Part shown: piece by piece, positions 26,527 through 34,355 of the stretch
Layout: each line of letters opens with the position of its first letter
Position numbering within the stretch: position 1 is the stretch's first letter
NCBI GenBank assembly: GCA_038230275.1
Contig: JBBRNO010000025.1
Coordinates: forward strand, 1 to 60,337
DNA: 60,337 bases
Source: JANXXV01 sp038230275
GTDB taxonomy: Bacteria; Acidobacteriota; Terriglobia; Bryobacterales; Bryobacteraceae
Direction: 5' to 3'
The notes under the pieces: generated by a model
Database searches by the model: none
The model's input: the letters and a program-made list of their open reading frames with translations, nothing else
Told to the model about the DNA's origin: nothing
Translations under genes and position numbers: made by a program

Positions 26527-27189
26527 GCTCGGGTTACCTCTATCGTAAGAGTGCCGTTCCGGCAGACCGGCCACATCCGCGTTCGCAGGAATAGCCGTGG
26601 GGAGTCTCTGCTGGGCGGCGAATAGCCGCATCTGCGCCAAAGAGGATCTCAGATGCTCTTCCATCGCCCGCCGGGCACCTTCCACGCCACGCTTGCGGAC
26701 ATTTTCTAAAATCCAGGAATGATACGGTAGCGCTCTCTCCACGGAAGATTCGTTGTGCTCGTAAGCGAGTAACCCGACCTCGATCATTACGTCGTTAAGG
26801 GCGTTCGCCAGAACCGAAAATAATCGATTTCCCGCCGCTTCCGCCAGACGCCGGTGAAAGGCTACATCGGCTTCAGCGAATTCCAAAGCTGAGATTTGCG
26901 GCGCCTTGAGTGCGTCGATGGATTCTTCCATCGCTTCCATATCCTTGGCGCTCGCCCGGCCGGAGGCAATCCCGGCAATCTCGACCTCCAATACTTCGCG
27001 CCCCTCGTGAACATCCTCTGTTCTCAGCGTTCCGGAACGTAGCAGCAGGCTCATGGGCCCCGTCATCATCTCGCGATGAAAACCGCGAATGTAAGTTCCC
27101 GAACTCGGGCGCACTTCGACCAAACCTCTTGCCGCCAGAGAGCGAATCGCTTCTCGCACGACAGTCTTGCTGACACTGGCAAGACCCTA
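26527..27189 (-). pseudogene. GntR/FCD regulator relic fused in frame to the PanE relic
   Basis: Codons read VSKTVVREAIRSLAARGLVE and VRPSSGTYIRG, the recognition helix and wing of a GntR regulator, then an FCD domain (LEVEIAGIASGRASAKDMEA, FAEADVAFHRRLAEAAGNRL). The first winged-helix part is missing and a TAG lies at 27187-27189 just upstream. At the 3' end there is no stop codon: the frame passes directly into the PanE start at 26526, giving a 356-codon chimaera. A remaining GTG at 27159 could start only a truncated DNA-binding domain. Confidence 0.75.
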
Positions 27190-27301
27190 GTGATCCGCGA
27201 TGTCCCGGCGAAGCAACTCGTCTTGATCAACGAGGGCCCGGGCATAGTGAAATCCGTGAAGTTCGGATAAGGAAACAGGGTTGTTGGCTCTCCGGCATTT
27301 T

Positions 27302-27640
27302 CTATGGGCGTGCAAACAACTGCGCCAGCACATGGAAAACGGCATGCGTGGCTTTTGTCGGCGCAGTGCCCAATCTCTGTACCAGTCGTTGGCGATCCAC
27401 GGCCCGGAGCTGGTCGACCGCCACTTGTCCTCGTTTTCCCTGAAACAGCACATCCACGCGAGTGGGATAAGCGCGCTTGACGGTCGTCATTGGGGCCACA
27501 ATGACGGTCTGCAAATGGGCATTCCGCTCGTCTGTGGAAACCACCAGACAGGGCCGGGTCTTTGGAATCTTAGTTCCCCGCGTGGGATTGAGCGCAACCA
27601 GCCATACTTCGTCACGGAGCGGGACTCTCACCATTGCCAT
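27302..27640 (-). CDS. MazF/PemK-family toxin
   Basis: A 112-residue toxin of the PemK/MazF endoribonuclease family: RDEVWLVALNPTRGTKIPKT, RPCLVVSTDERNAHLQTVIV, APMTTVKRAYPTRVDV and GQVAVDQLRAVDRQRLVQRL. The conserved 'RPCLVVS' and 'DQLRAVD' segments are intact. It starts inside the end of the antitoxin gene (13-base overlap), the normal order for mazEF. Family function: ribosome-independent mRNA cleavage, held in check by MazE. Confidence 0.88.
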   Translation of the reverse strand: MAMVRVPLRDEVWLVALNPTRGTKIPKTRPCLVVSTDERNAHLQTVIVAPMTTVKRAYPTRVDVLFQGKRGQVAVDQLRAVDRQRLVQRLGTAPTKATHAVFHVLAQLFARP

Positions 27641-27879
27641 TCTTCGCGATCAAACTCATTGGGTATCGCACCGGCAAGCAGCATCTCCTCGTCACCCGCC
27701 GGCTTAGCGGACCGAAAGGCCTCCTCCCACCCTTGTCGTGGCTTACGTTCAGCCGAGATCACCACACAGCCATCCTTCACCGTAACCTCCACGGTATCCC
27801 CGAAGCGACACTGCTCGATAAGCGGCTTTGGAATGCGGATCCCTTCAGAATTCCCAACGCGTACCAGCTTCAATTTCAT
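27628..27879 (-). CDS. AbrB/MazE-type antitoxin
   Basis: An 83-residue antitoxin with an N-terminal swapped-hairpin AbrB domain (MKLKLVRVGNSEGIRIPKPL, FGDTVEVTVKDGCVVISA) and an acidic, flexible toxin-binding tail (EEMLLAGAIPNEFDREEWQW). GGAGAG precedes the ATG. Expected to neutralise the downstream MazF-type toxin and repress the operon. Confidence 0.85.
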   Translation of the reverse strand: MKLKLVRVGNSEGIRIPKPLIEQCRFGDTVEVTVKDGCVVISAERKPRQGWEEAFRSAKPAGDEEMLLAGAIPNEFDREEWQW

Positions 27880-28013
27880 GGGCAGTCTCTCCGTGCTTAC
27901 ATAGTATCTACCGAATCGAATGGGTGCCGGAGTGTTGTTTCATGAGTCCAATCGGCAGTAAGGGCAGAGAGGCGGCTAAAGCGGGCGAACGGGTGACGGC
28001 GGGGAGTCGGGCA

Positions 28014-28301
28014 CTAATCACCGGAGGGCGGGTTCCATGGTTTCTGATGGCTCGCGATAATCTCTTCCAAGTCCTTGCCGAAGTCTTCGTCAAGAGTTAC
28101 GGTTGAGTTTCGCTCTTTGGCTTCCTGAAGGATTTCCGTAATAGGCCGTCCGCCACTGATTTCACCTTGGGTCTGGGCCCGAATCACAGCGACGGGCCGA
28201 TGGTCCTGCTCGATGACGATCTCAACCCCTTGCTGTACCTTGGCCAGCACCGCATGGAAATCGCGTGCCACTTCGGCTTCGCTCATGTGGACGGCTGTCA
28301 T
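28014..28301 (-). CDS. Orphan Phd/YefM-type antitoxin
   Basis: A 95-residue protein with the Phd/YefM layout: MSEAEVARDFHAVLAKVQQG, VEIVIEQDHRPVAVIRAQ and an acidic C-terminal tail (LDEDFGKDLEEIIASHQKPW). Relatives in this lineage are followed at once by a PIN-domain VapC toxin. Here the 130 bases downstream hold no PIN motif and the next gene is the unrelated mazE, so the toxin is missing. It may still act as a repressor or protect against incoming toxins. Confidence 0.7.
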   Translation of the reverse strand: MTAVHMSEAEVARDFHAVLAKVQQGVEIVIEQDHRPVAVIRAQTQGEISGGRPITEILQEAKERNSTVTLDEDFGKDLEEIIASHQKPWNPPSGD

Positions 28302-28309
28302 CGCTTTTA

Positions 28310-28426
28310 TTATGACGTGTCCTGCTCGTCTTCTTCGCGCGCTAACCGCGGCAGCAGTTGTTCGCGGATGACAGTCGAAATCATGCGCTGTGGCCGGTAA
28401 CAGCCCAGTATCTCCTCCGCCTTCAT
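28310..28426 (-). CDS. Possible 38-residue small protein before the orphan antitoxin
   Basis: An open frame reads MKAEEILGCYRPQRMISTVI then REQLLPRLAREEDEQDTS and stops eight bases before the antitoxin ATG. GGCGGAGG-type purine stretches are only internal and no family is recognised. It could be a chance frame, a leader peptide or a relic. Confidence 0.25.
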   Translation of the reverse strand: MKAEEILGCYRPQRMISTVIREQLLPRLAREEDEQDTS

Positions 28427-28630
28427 CCCGGCACTTTCGCCTTGTGATCCGGCCTCGCTGCGGTCCGGCGGCGTGTTGCAGTCACGCTAGGGAGCACCCA
28501 GTTGTATTGATGCCAACCGGGGAAGAGAAAGGTAAGCTCCCGCGTAACGAGATAAGCAAGCACATTGTCGTGACGCACGGCATGCGGATTGTCACCAACT
28601 CCCGCCACGAGACCCTGGACGGCCGACAGA

Positions 28631-30331
28631 TTACAGAAGTAGACCGAGTTTTGAAGAAAGTGTAAGCTGGCAATTCCCAAGTCCTATCGCATGGACGCCG
28701 TCGAGATGTGCCTTACCATCGATCTGCTTGCCGTCCACAAACAATCCTTGCGGACTCCCGAGATCGTAAATCCAGACATCGGCGTAGTAGTTCACGATCG
28801 CACAATGACGTGGGCTCACGTTCTTATGCCGCAAGTCAGGTCCGTTCTCACCATTCCGCCCAAGCGAGATCACCGGCTCTTTCATCTCCCACAAACGGCC
28901 CTCGTATTCAATCGTGATGGTGTTATCTCGTTGAGTAGGAAGCCCAAATCTGTAATTCTCGAATAGCAACAACGGTCTCAATGGATCCAGATTCTCTTTG
29001 AATCTGTCAATGTTGTAGCGGATAAACGGATTGTCTTTTTTCTTTTGTGCCAGATCTAAAAGGTCATTGTCTATTGAGCCCAACGGGCGCGTGCAGAGAA
29101 GTAAATTGTTCACAAAGCAATCGCTAGGCGCCTTTTCAGCGACCATTAGCCCCACCAACTCTATGCATGCCTCATACCGGTCTGTTCGATAAAAACATTC
29201 GAGAAGCAGATTGTAGGCTTCATAATCCGCTGCATGGCGCTGCAGGTGATCCGTTAGTAATGAGATCGCTGGCGAGTACTTACCCGCTTCAAGACTGAGC
29301 CAGCCCAATTCCTTCTGAATATTGGTCCTGGGGTTAATTGCCAGCGCTCGGTCAAAGTACGCTTTCGCCTCGGGAATACGATTAAGGAAGAGATGGAACC
29401 GGCCGGCCGCAATTAACGCGGAAACGGAATCGGCGCAAAAATGAAGAGCTTGGTGAATGCACTTCGAAGCCTTGATTGTTTGCTTCTTCGCCAGGTGTTC
29501 CTCGGCTTTCGCGGCCAGAGCATCCGCCTTAATCCGGTTCCGATCAAAAATATAACTGACGTGTTTCGCCTCGATTGCCTCCTGAAACTCCCGCATTGTC
29601 TGAAAGCGCAACTCCGGCGTCGGGTGGGTGGCCTTCGAAATTATTTCCTGCACCCAACCGTCCAGTTCCTGGGGAATAAAATCGTGGAGCAGCTTGACCC
29701 GCAACGCGTCCAGCGGGGACATGCCTCTGAAAGGGTTGCCATGAATCAGCAGTTCCAAAAGCGTAATTCCCAGAGCATATACGTCAACCCTGGCGTCGTC
29801 TGTGGCAACGCCACCGAAATGCATTTCGGGAGCCAAATACGCCATAGTCCCGCCATAGCTATTGGCAATGCCAAAATCGCCGATTTTGAGGGTTCCTTCA
29901 GCTGTAAGTAGAATGTTGTCGGGCTTGATGTCATGGTGGACAATATTCCGTTGGTGTACGAAATAGAGAATGTCCGCCAGATTCTTTCCCCATTGCATCA
30001 CCTCATGTACTGGCGTCCGCCGCTCTCGTAGCCAATCGCGAAGACTGCCTCTGCCGCAGTACTCCATTACAAGAAATAGAAGATCGTCTTTGAGGAAGTG
30101 GTGATAAAACGCAACTACGCCTGAGTGGGACAGGTGATTCAACACCTGCATCTCGTCGACAAGATCGGCCTGTTGCTTGGGATCTCGATCTTTCAGTACT
30201 TTGATCGCCACCTGTCGGCCTAGCAATTCATCTTCGCCTAGGTAAACGTCACCAAACGCGCCGTGTCCCAGCCGTCTCAAGATCCTGTACTTTGAATCGA
30301 GTTTGTCGCCGATGCGAATCTCTGCAGGCAT
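28631..30331 (-). CDS. Ser/Thr protein kinase with TPR repeats and C-terminal FHA domain
   Basis: A 566-residue cytoplasmic protein. Kinase domain, residues 11-270 or so: glycine loop LGHGAFGDVYLGED, VAIKVL lysine, catalytic loop HHDIKPDN (H131; the usual HRD arginine is His), DFG at 151, and GGTMAYLAPE. TPR-like repeats follow (ALAINPRTNIQKELGWLSLE; YEAYNLLLECFYRTDRYEAC), then an FHA phosphothreonine-binding domain (SLGRNGENGPDL, VSPRHCAIVN, IYDLGSPQGLFVDG). No transmembrane helix is seen, unlike PknB. It begins 64 bp after the methylase gene on the same strand, so it may be the third gene of a defence operon. Confidence 0.88.
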   Translation of the reverse strand: MPAEIRIGDKLDSKYRILRRLGHGAFGDVYLGEDELLGRQVAIKVLKDRDPKQQADLVDEMQVLNHLSHSGVVAFYHHFLKDDLLFLVMEYCGRGSLRDWLRERRTPVHEVMQWGKNLADILYFVHQRNIVHHDIKPDNILLTAEGTLKIGDFGIANSYGGTMAYLAPEMHFGGVATDDARVDVYALGITLLELLIHGNPFRGMSPLDALRVKLLHDFIPQELDGWVQEIISKATHPTPELRFQTMREFQEAIEAKHVSYIFDRNRIKADALAAKAEEHLAKKQTIKASKCIHQALHFCADSVSALIAAGRFHLFLNRIPEAKAYFDRALAINPRTNIQKELGWLSLEAGKYSPAISLLTDHLQRHAADYEAYNLLLECFYRTDRYEACIELVGLMVAEKAPSDCFVNNLLLCTRPLGSIDNDLLDLAQKKKDNPFIRYNIDRFKENLDPLRPLLLFENYRFGLPTQRDNTITIEYEGRLWEMKEPVISLGRNGENGPDLRHKNVSPRHCAIVNYYADVWIYDLGSPQGLFVDGKQIDGKAHLDGVHAIGLGNCQLTLSSKLGLLL

Positions 30332-30395
30332 TGCTACGTCCCCGACACCCCAAATCAGCTAAGCTAATCTCGGCTTCGTTGTTGGTTTCAAATGA

Positions 30396-33300
30396 TCAGC
30401 CCGTTGGCCAGCGATGACGCGAGTATTCGATGATCTCGCGGGTATCCAGGGCGCGGCTTGCATTCCCTGTACGGACGTATAGTTTCTCCGGCTTACCATC
30501 TTTCTCATCGACCCAGACTGGGCTTGGAGAGGGCTGAGCCACGATCTGGCAGACGTCCTGCCCGTCCACCTCGTAGAAAGCGACCGAGTAGAGGCGCGAT
30601 GCCGGTGTTCCGAACTGTTCAACGAGCTTGGTAGTCAGCCAATTCTCGAATGCGTCGCGGGAATCGGATTTGTTAAACCGGCTATAGTCTCCTCGCAAGC
30701 CGACCACTTTGCGATCGTCGTCCACCCCGATCAAGAGTGTGCCGCCGCTGGAATTGAGGAATGCCGCAACGGTCTTGATGACGCTGTACTTTAGCGGCTC
30801 ATTCAACCGGTTCTCGCGCATATCCCAACGCACCGACGACTTAAATTCGACAGTGGAGCTTTCACCCGCCGCGATGAGCGCGGCGATTTCTTCGTCGACG
30901 GTTTTAGGAGCGAACTCTCTGAAAGCGGTCAAGGCGGCGTCCTTGACTTGTTGTGGAACCACCGGGAAAGTCGTCAGGATGTAGGCGAACTCCTGCTCGG
31001 TGAGTCCATAGAGATTGGCGATGATACCGTCAAGTTCGGCGCGAAGTTGTGCACGCTCCGCAGGGTCTGTCGCTCCTTCGTCTGGACCGGACAATCCAAA
31101 TTCATGCGCGACCGAATCGAAATCGGGAGACGAACAGATCAGCCGCGCTGATCTGTTCGCGATGGCAACGAAGGTTGGATCGTTGACTCTGAGCCGTGGG
31201 ATCGAAAGCTGATATACGTAGTAAAAACTGAGATGCGAGCTAACTTTAGATCGGACCATGTAGTCGACGGCGAGACTATTCCACAACCCACAAAGATAGG
31301 CCTGAACTGGCTTGGGTAGCATCTCGACCCCGTCGGCATCCAACACACGGACGGCGGAAATTGTATGTCCAAAAAAGCACGGCGGAAGGATGGCCGAAAT
31401 CATCGTCCGCTCATTCGTGTTGCTCGCAATATCACGGAAGCACAGGCGGTAGCAGTCGGGCTCCAACCTTTGCTCACGATCTTCAGCTTTACCGAGGACT
31501 CTACGCCTTCCCGCCTTGACGTTAACCCAATACCGGGGCGCTGCGAAAGACGCTGTGAATTGGTTGATCATCTTTCCCTCAAACAGCGGCAGGCACCCTT
31601 TGCCCGGTTTGTTCTGGTAGAGATCGCTATCTCCGGTCATGTCGAATTCGCGCGTGAGCTGCACGTTCCAATTCCCCTGGACCTGTTCACTCAAGAATGG
31701 AAAACGAAGCATCCTCTCCGCGATGCGGACATCCATATCGTTTTTGAACTCCATGATGGAGAGCGAGTCGGGAGACAATCGGCGAATGAGATCGGTAGTC
31801 AGGCGTACGTCAGCCTTGCCGGAGTTTAGGAATTCGTCCAGCTTGTCGCGCGAGATGGCCTCGCGGGTGTTGATACGAAAGGCGGCTCGGAAGGATTCGG
31901 TCTGGCCGGACTTCTCGAACACGAGAATACAGAACTTCTGCCTGTGCTCAACGCCCTCGAAGATGTATCGTTCATTCGTGAGGCCAAAGAGGCTGTCCAC
32001 TTTTCCTTCGAACAGCAGCATTTCTCGGAGGCCTTTGGCGCCCAGATCGGCATAAATGCCTCCCGGCGTAACGATTCCGCACCGTCCGCCATTGCGCAGC
32101 AAATTGTGGCATTGCTCCACGAAGAGCTTGTAGAGGTTTGTGTCCGAACCCACCTTCTTTCCGTTCACCACGCTTGTCTGATTCTTGAAGTTTGAAGCCC
32201 ACCGGAAATAGTCAGCTTGATGCGGATAGAGGGCTAGATATGCAATCCAAGCCTCACGTACAGCGGTATTCTTCAGAAGTTTGGATTGTTCGGCCTCGAA
32301 GTCGTGGATCGTCATGTTGTTCTGGCTGACCAGCTCCGAGTGCTGCTCGAAAAACTCTTTGGCATACGGCTTAAACGCCTCCCATGGCGGATTAGCGACG
32401 ATGACGTCGAATCCCCGGCGGTTGCCGTTCAATATCTCGTCGAACTGGTAGCCCCAATGGAAGGGACGCAGTGCCCGAACGTCGCCAAGTTTGAGTTGCC
32501 GCCTGGTAGATTTTCCAAGCTCTCCCTTCTTCGGATCCCAAACGGGCTGCTCGTACTTGATCCCAAGCCCGGCAAACTCCTTCAGCAGAATTTCATCCAG
32601 AGTCGCTTCAGCGTCCCTCTGCATTTCCTGGATATTGTCGCGTAATTCCCGCAGGTCGTCTGAATAGGTCGCCGCATGGCGGTAGGTCCCGATTAGCCGA
32701 TTCTTCTCCGCAAGCAAGTCTCGGTAGGACTTCTGGAACAAGTCCGCTTGCTTGTGCCGGTTGTCGAACTCTTTGTCATCCACTCGCATCAACCCGATCA
32801 AAGAATTGCCCGACACGATGTTGAAGTCGATATTGGGGAGCGGCTCAAGCTGATCCACGTCATCGGCCGAAGCTACCAGAGCCAGGAAAAGGCGCAGCCG
32901 TGCGATTTCGGTCGCCTCCTCCATGATGTCCACGCCGAACAAATTATCCGTGATGATCGTCTTGCGAATGAAGTAGCCAATGCTGGGGTGGTCCTTCTCC
33001 ACGTCCCTCAACCACTTCTTCAAGTTGGCGCTCGTGCTCAACTTGATCTTGCCAATCACAGGATGATAGATATTGAGCAGCGTCTTCATGGCCGCCACTA
33101 AGAACGCGCCCGAACCGCAGGCAGGGTCCAGAACGCTGAGAGTGGGTAGGATTTCGTGGATCAGAACACGGCAGAGGTCGGGGTCTAGCTCCATCAACAA
33201 GTCCTTGATGGAAGCGTATTCGCGGTTCTTCGAACCTGGAAACGGCGTCTTGCTGACCTTGTCGAGAATCACCTGGTGAATGGTCCGCTCACACAGGTAC

Positions 33301-34355
33301 TCGGTGATTTCAGGCGGGGTGTAGTATGCGCCGAAAGCCTTCTGGTTAATGTACTTCTCGAAGATGTAACCCAGAACGTCGGGATTGATTTCGTCATCGT
33401 CCTCGCCGGGCACGTCGTTAAGGTTCCACGAATAGCGGCGGAATAGGGCGAGAATGTTTTCAAACGCCTGATCGGAAATAACAATGTGTGGGTTCTCGAT
33501 CTCAATCTTGTGTGGCAGGAAGAGACCGCCATTTAGATATTTGATCTTTCCCAGAACTTGTCGCGCCGCTTCGCTTCGCTGGTCTTCGGTTTTGGCAAAC
33601 CCTTCGAAGAACAGCAATTTCAAAAAGTTGGAATAGAAAAGATTGGGCCCCTGCTCTTGAGTCGCTTCCAGTTTGTGTTGTAGGTAGTCCTGGTCGTTAT
33701 TGTCGATGAATCCTTTCTTCTGTAGGAAGTAGATGAACATCAAACGATTGAGTAGGACAGAAGCGTACCAGCGCCGGTCGCGCTCATTGACGATGCCGTG
33801 AATCAGTTCAATGAAGGCAAGGTGTTGAGCGCGGAATTCGTCATAGAATTTCTTGGTGACGCGCTCGATATCCAACGCTGCGCGCAACCGCTTGGCGACT
33901 TCGATCACCGATACGTCACCGGTCGGGTCGAGTTCTCCAATCTCAAAGACCAGGGCGCTAAGCTTACCCAGAAAAAGATCGCCAGGTTGGTTAATCTGGA
34001 AATAATGATCGCGCGGATAGGTCTTACCATCGTCCCGCTTAACCCAATACCAAAGACTCTCGCGTCTGCCGGCATCAATGAAGATCAGCAGATTCTCATG
34101 GTGCACCCCCGCAATCTCTTTGTGAATGGCGGCGCGCGCAGTTGCTGCTGGGATGGCGCCAGTGGCTGCTGTTACCTCGAAAACGGAGACGCCTCCAAGT
34201 TGCGCAATTTGGCGGCGCGAGATTTCTTCACCCCCAACCGAAAACTTCACATTCTTGTCTGACGACGGCTGTGACCATCCCAAGTGATCGACAAAAAGGC
34301 TGCGGAAATCGAATCTCCCCAGGCACTCCTTAACGCGTACCGGTTGAATCGGCAT
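30396..34355 (-). CDS. Eco57I-type adenine-specific DNA methylase with C-terminal AlbA_2/Schlafen-like domain
   Basis: A 1319-residue protein. Methylase motifs are intact: DPACGSGAF (residue 410) binds S-adenosylmethionine and NPPW (655) is the N6-adenine catalytic motif. The N-terminal region (LLNRLMFIYFLQKKGFIDNN; FGAYYTPPEITEYLCE) resembles type IIG, ISP and PglX methylases; residues 700-1050 should hold target recognition. The end (1155-1310) is an AlbA_2-like ATP-binding domain: ESSTVEFKSSVRWD and GGTLLIGVDDDRKVVGLRGD. The start overlaps the helicase stop as TAATG. No PD-(D/E)XK nuclease motif was seen, so cleavage, if any, would come from the helicase partner. Confidence 0.88.
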   Translation of the reverse strand: MPIQPVRVKECLGRFDFRSLFVDHLGWSQPSSDKNVKFSVGGEEISRRQIAQLGGVSVFEVTAATGAIPAATARAAIHKEIAGVHHENLLIFIDAGRRESLWYWVKRDDGKTYPRDHYFQINQPGDLFLGKLSALVFEIGELDPTGDVSVIEVAKRLRAALDIERVTKKFYDEFRAQHLAFIELIHGIVNERDRRWYASVLLNRLMFIYFLQKKGFIDNNDQDYLQHKLEATQEQGPNLFYSNFLKLLFFEGFAKTEDQRSEAARQVLGKIKYLNGGLFLPHKIEIENPHIVISDQAFENILALFRRYSWNLNDVPGEDDDEINPDVLGYIFEKYINQKAFGAYYTPPEITEYLCERTIHQVILDKVSKTPFPGSKNREYASIKDLLMELDPDLCRVLIHEILPTLSVLDPACGSGAFLVAAMKTLLNIYHPVIGKIKLSTSANLKKWLRDVEKDHPSIGYFIRKTIITDNLFGVDIMEEATEIARLRLFLALVASADDVDQLEPLPNIDFNIVSGNSLIGLMRVDDKEFDNRHKQADLFQKSYRDLLAEKNRLIGTYRHAATYSDDLRELRDNIQEMQRDAEATLDEILLKEFAGLGIKYEQPVWDPKKGELGKSTRRQLKLGDVRALRPFHWGYQFDEILNGNRRGFDVIVANPPWEAFKPYAKEFFEQHSELVSQNNMTIHDFEAEQSKLLKNTAVREAWIAYLALYPHQADYFRWASNFKNQTSVVNGKKVGSDTNLYKLFVEQCHNLLRNGGRCGIVTPGGIYADLGAKGLREMLLFEGKVDSLFGLTNERYIFEGVEHRQKFCILVFEKSGQTESFRAAFRINTREAISRDKLDEFLNSGKADVRLTTDLIRRLSPDSLSIMEFKNDMDVRIAERMLRFPFLSEQVQGNWNVQLTREFDMTGDSDLYQNKPGKGCLPLFEGKMINQFTASFAAPRYWVNVKAGRRRVLGKAEDREQRLEPDCYRLCFRDIASNTNERTMISAILPPCFFGHTISAVRVLDADGVEMLPKPVQAYLCGLWNSLAVDYMVRSKVSSHLSFYYVYQLSIPRLRVNDPTFVAIANRSARLICSSPDFDSVAHEFGLSGPDEGATDPAERAQLRAELDGIIANLYGLTEQEFAYILTTFPVVPQQVKDAALTAFREFAPKTVDEEIAALIAAGESSTVEFKSSVRWDMRENRLNEPLKYSVIKTVAAFLNSSGGTLLIGVDDDRKVVGLRGDYSRFNKSDSRDAFENWLTTKLVEQFGTPASRLYSVAFYEVDGQDVCQIVAQPSPSPVWVDEKDGKPEKLYVRTGNASRALDTREIIEYSRHRWPTG

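Noticed and set aside
28509..28665. Plus-strand frame reading MPTGEEKGKLPRNEISKHIV
   Set aside because: Looks protein-like but overlaps the end of the kinase gene, has no ribosome site and matches no family I know.
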